Assembly (NCBI GenBank): GCA_910589015.1
Contig: CAJUSA010000024.1
Span: forward strand, 1 to 20,726
Reading direction: 5' to 3'
From: an uncultured Christensenellaceae bacterium
Lineage (GTDB): Bacteria; Bacillota; Clostridia; Christensenellales; Borkfalkiaceae
DNA length: 20,726 nucleotides
How positions within the stretch are numbered: the stretch's first letter is position 1; every line of letters begins with the position of its first letter. The translations under genes were made by a program, and so were the position numbers. The notes beneath the pieces were generated by a model. The model was not told where the DNA came from. It did not search any database and worked only from the letters and a program-made list of their open reading frames with translations. Positions 7,372 through 14,806 of this stretch are shown in pieces.

Positions 7372-8359
7372 ATACTTTTTCGGCATGCGCGCCGATCGCA
7401 ACTAAAACCTCGTATTCGCTCGTACCGTGCGCCTGCGCATAAGCGCGCGCGTCGCTCATGACGAGCCGCCGCGCGCCGAACGTCGCGTCGCCCTCGCGCA
7501 CGCAGGCGTCCATGCAGAGCTTGCCGACCCCTAAGCCGCCCGCGCGGAAAAATCCGTCGCCGTAACCGAGCCGCAGGGTATGCACGCTTTCATACTGTTT
7601 ACGGACGCGCATGTATCCCGCGCCGCTGCCGATCGGTCTGCATCGGTGCGACACGACGGCATACACTTTCATGGCGCGTTTTAAGCGTACTTTTCCCTTG
7701 TAGGTTGCGGGTGCATAGCCGTACAGCGCCAGCCCGACGCGCACCGCGTCGCCGCCCGCGCCCCGCACCGCGCCGCCCGTTGCCGCAATATGACTGACGG
7801 CGTCGGGGAAATATTCCTTCACGGTATCCGCCGCCGCACGGAACAGCCGCACCTGTTCGCTGAGCGAACGGTTGTCTTCGGGCGCATACAAATGCGTATA
7901 AACGCCCTCGATACGGTCGCCTGCGAGCGCGCACATATGCGCGACAAGGGCAGGGCGCACGCCGTAACGGTTCATGCCCGTGTTGACGGCAAGGTGCGCG
8001 CGCACGCGCATGCTTGCGATATCCTCGGCTTTTTTCAGCACGTTGAACGCGGCGGACGAAGTGATGCTTGCGATCAGATTGTAGCCGATGAGCCGCACGC
8101 CCTCTTCCGCGCTCATACAGGGTGAAAGCACGAGAATGTCGCGCGCGATCCCCGCCGTTCTGAGCGCGGCGCCCTCTTCGACGGAAGCCACGGCGAATGC
8201 GTCGGCAATGCCTTCGAGCGCATGGGCAACGGCTGCCGCGCCGTGCCCGTAGGCGTCGTCTTTGACGACGGCGATGAGTTTTTTATGCGAATATTTTTTG
8301 ATGGAAAGGGCGTTTTCCGCAATCGCTTTGAGGGAAACCGCCGCCGTTACGCGATACAC
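7361..8359 (-). CDS. alr: Alanine racemase, compact form
   Basis: PLP-dependent alanine racemase supplying D-alanine for peptidoglycan. The lysine that forms the Schiff base is in VVKDDAYGHG (Lys33; most relatives have VKANAYGHG). GMNRYGV, the VGLALYGYAP strand, GAGYMRV with the second catalytic base tyrosine, GYGDGFFRA and KLCMDACV follow in the expected order. At 332 residues it is 30-50 shorter than usual; the loss lies in the C-terminal beta domain between GYGDG and CMD and after it. The GTG at 8359 (MYRVTAAVSL) aligns with the normal N terminus and no ATG exists there. It lies 31 bases after the zinc-ribbon gene, with only a weak GGGG as ribosome binding site. Confidence 0.9.
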   Translation of the reverse strand: MYRVTAAVSLKAIAENALSIKKYSHKKLIAVVKDDAYGHGAAAVAHALEGIADAFAVASVEEGAALRTAGIARDILVLSPCMSAEEGVRLIGYNLIASITSSAAFNVLKKAEDIASMRVRAHLAVNTGMNRYGVRPALVAHMCALAGDRIEGVYTHLYAPEDNRSLSEQVRLFRAAADTVKEYFPDAVSHIAATGGAVRGAGGDAVRVGLALYGYAPATYKGKVRLKRAMKVYAVVSHRCRPIGSGAGYMRVRKQYESVHTLRLGYGDGFFRAGGLGVGKLCMDACVREGDATFGARRLVMSDARAYAQAHGTSEYEVLVAIGAHAEKVYDR

Positions 8360-8390
8360 GCCCCATTTTATGCGGACGTGCGGATTTTCG

Positions 8391-9086
8391 TTACTTGTTA
8401 TAGATAAATCTGCGGCAGTGCTCGCATTCGATAACGCCGCCGCCCGAGAGCTTACCCTGCTGCGCAAGCGAAAGATCCATGCCGCATATGCAGCGCCCGT
8501 CGGTAAGCGGCACGAAAATGGGGAAGATCCCCTCTTTGCGTTTCGCCCTGTATTTTTCGAGAATTCCGGGCTTAAACTTGCTTGCAATCTCGTCAAGGCG
8601 GACTTGAATTTCCTTTACCTCGCCCTCGTATTGCGTTTTGAGTTGGTCGTACTTCGCCTTATATTCCTCTTTTTCCGCCTGCTTCTTGCTCACCTGATCG
8701 CGCAGCGCTTTGAACTCTTCGAAAACGGCGTTGCTTTCCGAGGCGATTTTATTGAGTTCGGCTTTGACCGAGCGGATCCGCTCTAACAGCGCAAGCGCGT
8801 TCTTTTTATAAAAGCCCAGATCGCCGCCGCCTTCGACCATTTCTTCGAGGTCGGAATATTCTTCGATCTGTTTCATAAATTCTTTGCAGCGCTCTTCGAG
8901 TTCGTCGCGCATTTTGGCAAGTTCCGCGGCGCGTTTATCCTGCGAGTCGATCTTTTCGAGCGCGGCGTCGACGAATTTTTTCGCCTGAATGAATTTCTTG
9001 CGCTCGTCGCTCGTGCCGATTTTCTGCTCGATATCGCGCAATTTGGCGTCCGTTTTCTGATACTCCAACAAATCCTGTAATCCCAT
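8391..9086 (-). CDS. Coiled-coil protein with C-terminal C4 zinc ribbon (CdsZ/CT398-like)
   Basis: The 231-residue protein starts with a long charged coiled coil (about 5-175, with heptad-like Leu/Ile/Ala spacing and many Glu/Lys). It ends in a zinc ribbon with Cys199, Cys201, Cys221 and Cys224. This matches the C4-type zinc ribbon family (zf-RING_7, chlamydial CT398/CdsZ), whose Firmicutes members commonly sit beside the nif3-like gene. The molecular role is unclear; nucleic-acid or rRNA contacts are suspected for the family. The first cysteine pair is CxC rather than the common CxxC. The start at 9086 has AAGGAG, formed partly by the upstream stop codon. Confidence 0.85.
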   Translation of the reverse strand: MGLQDLLEYQKTDAKLRDIEQKIGTSDERKKFIQAKKFVDAALEKIDSQDKRAAELAKMRDELEERCKEFMKQIEEYSDLEEMVEGGGDLGFYKKNALALLERIRSVKAELNKIASESNAVFEEFKALRDQVSKKQAEKEEYKAKYDQLKTQYEGEVKEIQVRLDEIASKFKPGILEKYRAKRKEGIFPIFVPLTDGRCICGMDLSLAQQGKLSGGGVIECEHCRRFIYNK

Positions 9087-9095
9087 AATGACTCC

Positions 9096-9872
9096 TTATA
9101 AGTACCGTTCGTCGTCAATCAGTTCGCACCCGACGTTCGGCATATTTTTCATTTTTTCATAAAAACGGGTAAACCCGTAAAATTCCGCCGCGTAGTGCGT
9201 AAGCAGCACCACGTTGCGATTCTTTTCACACAGTTCTTTGATCAGATGATGTTTCGGATCGGAAGAAACAAAGGTATCCGCGCCCTCTTTTAGCGCGAAT
9301 GCCACGCTCTCTTCGTCCATGCCCGCCCCGCAGAAGCTCGCAACGCGTTTTACCTTGCCCGCGCCATACACAATAATCTGCCGCGCGGAAAAGGTTTTCT
9401 TTGCGTTTTCCGTAAACGCCGCAAGCGGTTGTTCCGTCACTTCGTATACTCTGCCGTATCCGCCTAAGGTAAGCGCATGCATGAGCGATATTTCCGTTTT
9501 GCCGCCCAAACCCTTCATCAGACATTCGTCGATGCCGCCGAGCGCACAATCGAGATTGAGATGCGCCGACAAAACCGAAATACCCGCCTGCGCGCACGCT
9601 AAAACCTCTTTTCCTTCGCCGTCGGGCGAGAGCGAGGCAAGCTTGCCGTAAATCGCGGGGTGATGCGTGAAAATGCAGTTCATGCCCCGTTCCTTTGCGC
9701 GGGCGATTGCCCGTTGAGTCAGATCGAGCGCGAAGAGCACGCCTTTGATCGGGTCGCCGCAGTCGAGCAAGATACCGCTGTTATCGTAGGCGCCGTAACG
9801 CGCGCAATATTCGCCGCTCAGGGCAAAGGGCGCGATCGCGTCGGCAAATTCATATATTTCCTTCAATCGCAT
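9096..9872 (-). CDS. Nif3-like dinuclear metal centre protein (YqfO family, short form)
   Basis: A Nif3/YbgI/YqfO family member of 258 residues, often labelled GTP cyclohydrolase I type 2, though the physiological reaction is not established. Metal ligands are visible in FTHHPAIY (68-75, His70 and His71), SAHLNLD (102-108) and near the C terminus in LLTHYAAEFYGF. It lacks the PII-like insertion that brings B. subtilis YqfO to about 370 residues, so it is the minimal form. The start at 9872 has GGAGGTG 7 bases upstream, within trmK, which it overlaps by 23 bases. Next to trmK and sigA, as in many Firmicutes. Confidence 0.92.
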   Translation of the reverse strand: MRLKEIYEFADAIAPFALSGEYCARYGAYDNSGILLDCGDPIKGVLFALDLTQRAIARAKERGMNCIFTHHPAIYGKLASLSPDGEGKEVLACAQAGISVLSAHLNLDCALGGIDECLMKGLGGKTEISLMHALTLGGYGRVYEVTEQPLAAFTENAKKTFSARQIIVYGAGKVKRVASFCGAGMDEESVAFALKEGADTFVSSDPKHHLIKELCEKNRNVVLLTHYAAEFYGFTRFYEKMKNMPNVGCELIDDERYL

Positions 9873-10509
9873 CGGTCACCACCTCCAAAACGCTCAGCCG
9901 CCGCACCAATTCTTCGCGGCTTTTGCGGCTCATTTGCCGCCCCATGCGCGCTTTGATTTTTTCGCGTTCTTCGAACAGCCTTTTTAAGAACGCCTCGGGC
10001 AGGCGTTTGAGATTTTCGCGCCCGAAGAGAATTTCGTAGTCGGAATAAGTATCGCCGCCCGAACCCGTACCCGTGATCAGGTCGTAGTAATATCCCCCGT
10101 CCCCGAAGGTGTAATCGCGCTCGATCTTCGCGCCGCGCGCAAGCAGAAAAGCGCGTACCTTTTCGCTGTTACGCATGGGTTGCAAGACAAACCGCGCAGG
10201 CAACGCCCGTTCGGAAAGAATGCGTATGATCTCTTCGCCGCCCAAACCGGCGAGCAACACGCAGTCGCACGCGCCGATTTTTTGCAATCCGTCGCCCACG
10301 CAAGGAATGCACTTGCCCGCGCCGATCTCTTTTGCAAGCAGTTTTTGCGCCTTTTCAAGGCTGCCCGCGCTGATATCCGAAATATAGGCGCGCTCGCACA
10401 GATGATGATCGAAGGCATATTTCGTGCAGTAACCGTGATCGCAACCGACGTCGGCAAGACACCCGACAACGGGCAGGTTGGAACAAATTTCTTTGATACG
10501 CCCCGTCAT
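9850..10509 (-). CDS. trmK: tRNA (adenine(22)-N1)-methyltransferase TrmK
   Basis: The 219-residue SAM-dependent enzyme makes m1A at position 22 in the D loop of bacterial tRNAs. Motif I is ADVGCDHGY (19-27). The family stretch LLAGLGGEEI is at about 84-93, followed by FVLQPMRNSEKVR, the counterpart of the LQP motif of the family; a helical C-terminal region with many Arg/Lys/Glu completes it. Length fits the family (about 220-240). The start codon shares its A with the sigA stop (TGATG), and there is no clear independent ribosome binding site, so translation is probably coupled to sigA. Confidence 0.92.
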   Translation of the reverse strand: MTGRIKEICSNLPVVGCLADVGCDHGYCTKYAFDHHLCERAYISDISAGSLEKAQKLLAKEIGAGKCIPCVGDGLQKIGACDCVLLAGLGGEEIIRILSERALPARFVLQPMRNSEKVRAFLLARGAKIERDYTFGDGGYYYDLITGTGSGGDTYSDYEILFGRENLKRLPEAFLKRLFEEREKIKARMGRQMSRKSREELVRRLSVLEVVTDAIEGNI

Positions 10510-11564
10510 CAGTCGAGGAAGTCGCGCAGTTTTTTGCTACGGCTGGGGTGACGGAGTTTTCTGAGCGCCTTAGCCTCGATCTGGCGAATGCGTTCGCGCG
10601 TGACGTTGAACTCTTTGCCCACCTCTTCGAGGGTGCGGGGTTTGCCGTCGTCGATACCGTAGCGCAGGCGCAGCACCTTTTCTTCGCGCGGGGTAAGCGT
10701 ATCGAGTACGCCCAGAAGCTGCTCTTTGAGCATGATGAAGGCGACGCTGTCGCCGGGGGTTTGCGTTTTATCGTCCTCGATAAAGTCGCCGAGGTGCGAA
10801 TCTTCCTCTTCGCCGATGGGCGTTTCAAGCGATACGGGATCTTGCGCGATCTTCTGGATTTCGCGCACCTTTTCGACTTCGATCCCCATCGCTTCGGCGA
10901 TTTCTTCGGGCGTGGGTTCTCTGCCTAATTCCTGCAAGAGCATGCGCGAGGCGCGCGTGAGTTTGTTGATGGTTTCCACCATATGCACGGGAATGCGAAT
11001 GGTGCGCGCCTGATCGGCGATCGCGCGGGTGATCGACTGACGAATCCACCAGGTGGCGTAGGTCGAAAATTTGAACCCCTTCTGATAGTCGAATTTTTCG
11101 ACCGCCTTCATAAGCCCGAGGTTGCCTTCCTGAATGAGATCGAGAAAGAGCATGCCGCGCCCGACGTAACGCTTTGCAATGGATACGACAAGGCGCAGAT
11201 TTGCCTCGGAAAGCCGCTTTTTCGCCGCTTCGTCGCCTTCCTGCATTTTACGGGCAAGTTCGATTTCGTCGTCGCCCGACAAGAGCGGGACCCTGCCGAT
11301 GTCTTTCAGATACATCTTGACGGGATCATCGAGCCCGATATCGGAAAGCGCCTGTTCGAACAGCTCTTTTTCGCGCTCGTCCTCGTCGAAAATAACGACG
11401 CCCGCCTCGGGCAACGCCTTGTACACCGTTTCGATCTGCGGCGGCGTAAGGTCGTATTTTTCCAGCGCGTCGCAGAGCGCGTTGGTGGAAATACTGCCCT
11501 TCATTTTATACGCCGACGCCAAGGCGCCGATGAGATCGTTCAACTGTTGTTCGGTTACGTTCAT
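10509..11564 (-). CDS. rpoD: Primary RNA polymerase sigma factor SigA/RpoD
   Basis: Housekeeping sigma factor of 351 residues. A short N-terminal region 1.1-like domain (about 1-60) precedes region 1.2 (DDPVKMYLKDIGRVPLL). Region 2 includes RLVVSIAKRYVGRGMLFLDL, the invariant FSTYATWWIRQSITRAI (-10 melting/recognition) and IRIPVHMVETI. Region 3 has GREPTPEEIAEAMGI and region 4.2 has TLEEVGKEFNVTRERIRQIE, which reads the -35 box. Slightly shorter than B. subtilis SigA (371). The ATG at 11564 overlaps the dnaG stop as ATGA and has GGAGG upstream. The longer open frame to 11723 runs into dnaG. The perfect TTGACA/TATAAT promoters nearby fit this factor. Confidence 0.97.
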   Translation of the reverse strand: MNVTEQQLNDLIGALASAYKMKGSISTNALCDALEKYDLTPPQIETVYKALPEAGVVIFDEDEREKELFEQALSDIGLDDPVKMYLKDIGRVPLLSGDDEIELARKMQEGDEAAKKRLSEANLRLVVSIAKRYVGRGMLFLDLIQEGNLGLMKAVEKFDYQKGFKFSTYATWWIRQSITRAIADQARTIRIPVHMVETINKLTRASRMLLQELGREPTPEEIAEAMGIEVEKVREIQKIAQDPVSLETPIGEEEDSHLGDFIEDDKTQTPGDSVAFIMLKEQLLGVLDTLTPREEKVLRLRYGIDDGKPRTLEEVGKEFNVTRERIRQIEAKALRKLRHPSRSKKLRDFLD

Positions 11565-13351
11565 ATTTTTCCTCCGCTGCGTAGGTTTTTTAATCGTTTG
11601 TTGTATTCGTCGATGCGCAATAGGATTTCGCGCCGTTCTTCGCGTGTTTCGGCGTGTTCCGCCCGCGCCCGTTCTTCTTCGAGCCGCGCGCGAAGCGTCT
11701 TTTCGGTGAGCGCCAGCGCGCAATCCTGAAAATACGTTGCGGCGACTTCACCGCTCAGATTGTCGCCGTAATCGAGCCCTAAGATCTCGGAAAGTTCGAC
11801 GCTTTCGGAATCGATCAGATCGAATACCCCGCTCGGACGGACGCCGCCCGTTTCCCTTCCCGCCACGATATAAGCGGCAATCGCGCGGTGCACCTCGTCG
11901 GTAAATTCGAACGCAGACAAATCGCAGTTTTGCGCATAAGGCTTGGAAAACAGACACGCCGCCAGAATGAAACGCGCGGCTTTCTTTTCTGCGTCGGCAT
12001 TGGTCTGCTTTTTCGAGGGCGGCTCGGGCGCGGTATCGGTGCTGACGGGCGCATATTCCAGATCGCGCTGTAACGCCGCCAAACTGATGCCCGTGCTGCG
12101 CGCAAGCCGTTTTAAGAGTTCTTCGCGTTCGGTCGCGCTTTCCGCCTCGCGCACGATCGAAAGCGCCTCGCGCACGAAGTCGCGCTTTTCGTCGGTCTTG
12201 TCCAGATCGTATTTGCGTTCGACGCTCAACAGACGGAAATCGATGAGCGGCATGGCTTTTTCGATGCAATCGCGATAGCCCTGCGCTCCCGTTTGGCGGA
12301 TGACGTCGTCGGGATCGAGCCCCTCGGGCAACGGCACGACGCGCACCTTCATGCCCTCTTGTTTGAGAATATCGAGCCCGCGCAGATTAGCCTTCTGCCC
12401 CGCAAAATCGCCGTCGTAACTGATATATACGCTTTCCGAATAGCGCTTGCAAAGCCGCGCCTGTTCCTTCGTGAGCGACGTGCCCATGCTCGCCACAACG
12501 TTCTTAAAACCCGCCTCGTACAGGCTGATCGCGTCCATGTACCCCTCTACCATGATGAGGTAGGGAAGTCCCGCCGCCTGTTTTTCTTTTTTGACGAGGT
12601 TGAGATTATAGAGCGTTTTGCTCTTGTTGAAGAGCACGGTTTCGCGCGTGTTCTTATATTTGGCGCGGTCGGTTTTTTGCAACGCCCTGCCGCCGAAGGC
12701 GATCACTTCGTCGAAATGGTTGATGATGGGAACGATGAGCCTGCCGCCTTCCGCGTCGTACAGTCTGCCGTTTTCGTGCTGCATGCACGCGCCGCTCTCT
12801 AAACATTCCTCTTTCGTGTAGCCCTGCGCGAAGAGATAGGACGGCAGGGAATCAAAATCGAACGACGCGCCCAACCCGAACTTTTTCGCCGTCGAGGGCG
12901 ACACGCCGCGATTTTGCAGATAAGCAAGGTAATCGCCGCCCCGCCCCGAATACAGATTGCCCAAATAGAACCGTGCGGCGTCGCGCATGAGCAATAAAAG
13001 ACGGTCGCGCTTTTTCTTTTTTTCGGCGGCTGCCGCGGCGGCTTTGTCGTCGTATGCGGGCACTTCCAGCCCGACGCGGGCGGCAAGAATGTGCACCGCC
13101 TGCATGAAATCGACGTTTTCATACGCCTTGACGAACCCTAAAACGTCGCCCGATACGCCGCAACCGAAGCAGTGATAATAGCGGTCGGCGGCGTTTACCG
13201 AAAACGACGGCGTTTTTTCGTGGTGAAAGGGACAGCACGCCCAGTAATTATAGCCCCGCCGTTCGAGTTTTATATACGAACCGATGACGTCGACCAAATC
13301 GTTTTTTTCTTTTAATTCCTGCACGAAGTCGTAAAAGGTCTTTTCCATCAT
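11561..13351 (-). CDS. dnaG: DNA primase DnaG
   Basis: DNA primase of 596 residues, making RNA primers at the replication fork. The N-terminal CHC2 zinc finger uses Cys40, His43, Cys61 and Cys64 (CPFHHEKTPSFS and HCFGCG). The TOPRIM core shows LIMVEGYMDAISL (near 267), YISYDGDFAGQKA (near 315) and the DPDDVIR motif. The variable C-terminal region from about 450 would carry the helicase-binding domain. Two adjacent ATGs exist; the first (13351) overlaps the dgt stop and the second (13348) lies at better distance (7 bases) from GGAGG, so the start is certain within one codon. Positioned between dgt and sigA as in the classic macromolecular-synthesis operon. Confidence 0.96.
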   Translation of the reverse strand: MMEKTFYDFVQELKEKNDLVDVIGSYIKLERRGYNYWACCPFHHEKTPSFSVNAADRYYHCFGCGVSGDVLGFVKAYENVDFMQAVHILAARVGLEVPAYDDKAAAAAAEKKKKRDRLLLLMRDAARFYLGNLYSGRGGDYLAYLQNRGVSPSTAKKFGLGASFDFDSLPSYLFAQGYTKEECLESGACMQHENGRLYDAEGGRLIVPIINHFDEVIAFGGRALQKTDRAKYKNTRETVLFNKSKTLYNLNLVKKEKQAAGLPYLIMVEGYMDAISLYEAGFKNVVASMGTSLTKEQARLCKRYSESVYISYDGDFAGQKANLRGLDILKQEGMKVRVVPLPEGLDPDDVIRQTGAQGYRDCIEKAMPLIDFRLLSVERKYDLDKTDEKRDFVREALSIVREAESATEREELLKRLARSTGISLAALQRDLEYAPVSTDTAPEPPSKKQTNADAEKKAARFILAACLFSKPYAQNCDLSAFEFTDEVHRAIAAYIVAGRETGGVRPSGVFDLIDSESVELSEILGLDYGDNLSGEVAATYFQDCALALTEKTLRARLEEERARAEHAETREERREILLRIDEYNKRLKNLRSGGKI

Positions 13352-14334
13352 ACCGCCTCCCGCGGCACGAACAGCCGCTGAAACACGCCGATGGCATAAC
13401 GGTCGGTCATGGAAGATATGTAATCGCATACGGCGCGCGGCACGTCGGTCTTTGCGATGGCAAAGTAGACTTCGGGCATCTCTTCGGGGCGCTTGGTAAA
13501 ATAATCGTAAAGCGCCGTCAGCATGCGTTCCGCACTGTCCTGAATGAGCTTATTTGCTTGCTCGTACACATGTTCGAACATGAACGAACGAAGGGCGTCG
13601 AGCGCTATCGTCCGTTCGGGCGACATTCTGACGAAGGCTTGTCCCGCCGAGGTATGATAGATATCGGTGATCGCCGTGTTGATGCGTTCGGAAGTATCGA
13701 GCCCGAACACCTCGACCGCCGCGGGGGGCAGCTCGTCCGCGCGCAGAAGACCCGCGCGGATCGCGTCTTCGATGTCGTGGTTGATATAGGCGATACGGTC
13801 GGCAAGCGAAACCGCCGCCCCCTCGAGCGTGGCGGGGTTGCCGCTCTTGGTGTGGTTGAGAATGCCGTCGCGCACCTCGAAGGTCAAATTCAACCCCCTG
13901 CCGTCCTTTTCGAGCACGTCGACGACGCGAAGCGACTGCGCGCTGTGGCGGAATCCCGTCGGACAGAGCGCGGCAAGCACCCGTTCGCCCACATGGCCGA
14001 AGGGCGTGTGCCCTAGATCGTGCCCGAGCGCGATCGCCTCGGTCAGATCTTCGTTGAGAGAAAGACAGCGCGCCAACGAACGGGCGATCTGCGAAACGTC
14101 GAGCGTGTGCGTTAAACGCGACATATAATGATCGCCGTAGGGCGCGAAAAAGACCTGCGTCTTATTTTTCAGGCGCAGAAAGGCTTTGGAATAGATGATG
14201 CGGTCGCGGTCGCGCTGAAATTCCGTGCGCATGGCGCAGGACGGCTCTTCGCGTTCTCTTCCGCGGCTTTCGCACGATTTTTTCGCGTAAGGCGATAAAA
14301 ATGCCCGCTCTTTTTCGTATGTCTTTTCTTTCAT
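13348..14334 (-). CDS. dgt: Deoxyguanosinetriphosphate triphosphohydrolase-like protein (HD-domain dNTPase)
   Basis: HD-superfamily dNTP triphosphohydrolase of 328 residues, releasing triphosphate from dNTPs. Conserved blocks are LSPYAKKSCESRGR (13-26), TEFQRDRDRIIYSKAFLRLK (37-56), RLTHTLDVSQIARSLA (73-88, metal His76), ALGHDLGHTPFGH (102-114, His105/Asp106) and LADRIAYINHDIEDA with the last metal aspartate. The start at 14334 aligns with relatives; its ribosome binding site is weak. An in-frame TTG at 14382 would add 16 residues unlike the family. It is the first gene of the dnaG-sigA operon. I found no convincing sigma-A promoter in the 110 bases between it and the repeat element. Confidence 0.94.
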   Translation of the reverse strand: MKEKTYEKERAFLSPYAKKSCESRGREREEPSCAMRTEFQRDRDRIIYSKAFLRLKNKTQVFFAPYGDHYMSRLTHTLDVSQIARSLARCLSLNEDLTEAIALGHDLGHTPFGHVGERVLAALCPTGFRHSAQSLRVVDVLEKDGRGLNLTFEVRDGILNHTKSGNPATLEGAAVSLADRIAYINHDIEDAIRAGLLRADELPPAAVEVFGLDTSERINTAITDIYHTSAGQAFVRMSPERTIALDALRSFMFEHVYEQANKLIQDSAERMLTALYDYFTKRPEEMPEVYFAIAKTDVPRAVCDYISSMTDRYAIGVFQRLFVPREAV

Positions 14335-14378
14335 TCGTCTTGTTATTACGCCATGCGATACGAAAATTCCTTTCTTTT

Positions 14379-14450
14379 TCAAAAATTTTTTTCAAAATTT
14401 TCCGTATATTCCCGTTCCGCATCGATCATAAGCCTTGCTTTTTCCGCCGC
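14379..14450 (-). pseudogene. Possible C-terminal remnant of a gene cut by the repeat element
   Basis: Between the repeat element and dgt, the minus strand reads AAEKARLMIDAEREYTENF and then EKNF and a TGA stop at 14381-14379. Codon choice (GCG, GAA, CGG) looks like that of neighbouring genes, and the peptide is helix-like and charged. The open frame runs into the left inverted repeat and meets a stop there. It could be the tail of a former upstream operon gene truncated when the element arrived, or chance. A start inside it (ATG at 14429) would give only a 16-residue peptide. No family can be assigned. Confidence 0.25.
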
Positions 14451-14764
14451 AAGATCCTTCGACTGCGCTCAGGATGACAATCATCTCAGGCACAGAATGA
14501 CAATACTGTCGTTCCGCGCACCTCTGACATTCTATACGTTGCCGCTATCCCAAATACCCCTGTCATTCTGTACATTGCCGCTATCCCGAACGCCCCTGTC
14601 ATTCTGTGCGTTGCCGCTATTCCAAACACCTCTGACATTCTGTACATTGCCGCTATCCCGAACGCCCCTGTCATTCTGTGCGTTGCCGCTATCCCGAACG
14701 CCCCTGTCATTCTGTGCGTTTGCGCAGCACACCTTTGTCATTCCGAGCTTGTCGAGGAATCTCA
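14451..14764. repeat. Non-coding repeat element with imperfect terminal inverted repeats
   Basis: The left end (14451-14480, with CTTCGACTGCGCTCAGGATG) and the right end (14735-14764, with TTGTCATTCCGAGCTTGTCG) are imperfect inverted copies of each other over about 30 bases. The shared pattern is TTGTCATYCYGAGC, 2-3 bases, GTCGARGRATCT. Between them lies a 36-bp tandem array. Sequences of this CGCTCAGGATGACA type are dispersed intergenic repeats seen in many bacterial genomes and give spurious protein predictions. It fills the gap between dgt and the next gene. No transposase is encoded. Open frames through it on both strands are products of the 36-base period, not genes. Confidence 0.8.
14521..14720. 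repeat. Tandem array of 36-bp units, five full and one partial
   Basis: Units begin at 14521, 14557, 14593, 14629, 14665 and 14701, all exactly 36 bases apart; the last keeps only about the first 20 bases. The core reads CTGTCATTCTGTGCGTTGCC, then GCTATCCCGAACG. Variants alternate: units 1 and 4 have CTCTGACATT, units 2 and 4 have TGTACATT, and units 1 and 3 end in CCAAAYA. The complement of the CATTCTGTGC core also appears once at 14490-14502 in the opposite orientation, so the array can pair with the left flank. Confidence 0.92.
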
Positions 14765-14775
14765 TCCGAAACAAA

Positions 14776-14800
14776 TCCCCCTGCCTGTGAGGAAGGGGGA
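14776..14800 (-). terminator. Rho-independent terminator of the DRE-TIM synthase gene
   Basis: In minus orientation TCCCCCT (14800-14794) pairs with AGGGGGA (14782-14776), with two further GC pairs inside after a mismatch and a 5-base loop. It is followed by ATTTGTTTC. It lies 6 bases after the stop codon at 14807. The T tract is interrupted but serviceable. It would also keep transcription of this gene out of the repeat element and dgt. Confidence 0.7.
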
Positions 14801-14806
14801 AAACCG

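Noticed and set aside
14335..14450. Sigma-A promoter for dgt.
   Set aside because: TTGAAA sequences occur, but none has a reasonable -10 box at 16-18 bases; left unassigned.
14451..14764. CRISPR array.
   Set aside because: The repeats are directly adjacent with no unique spacers, units diverge from each other, and no cas genes are present.
14353..14790. Open frames of 145, 74 and 80 codons through the repeat array on both strands.
   Set aside because: The 36-base period is a multiple of three, so every frame without a stop in one unit stays open. The resulting 12-residue repeats lack ribosome binding sites and resemble well-known spurious translations of dispersed repeats.
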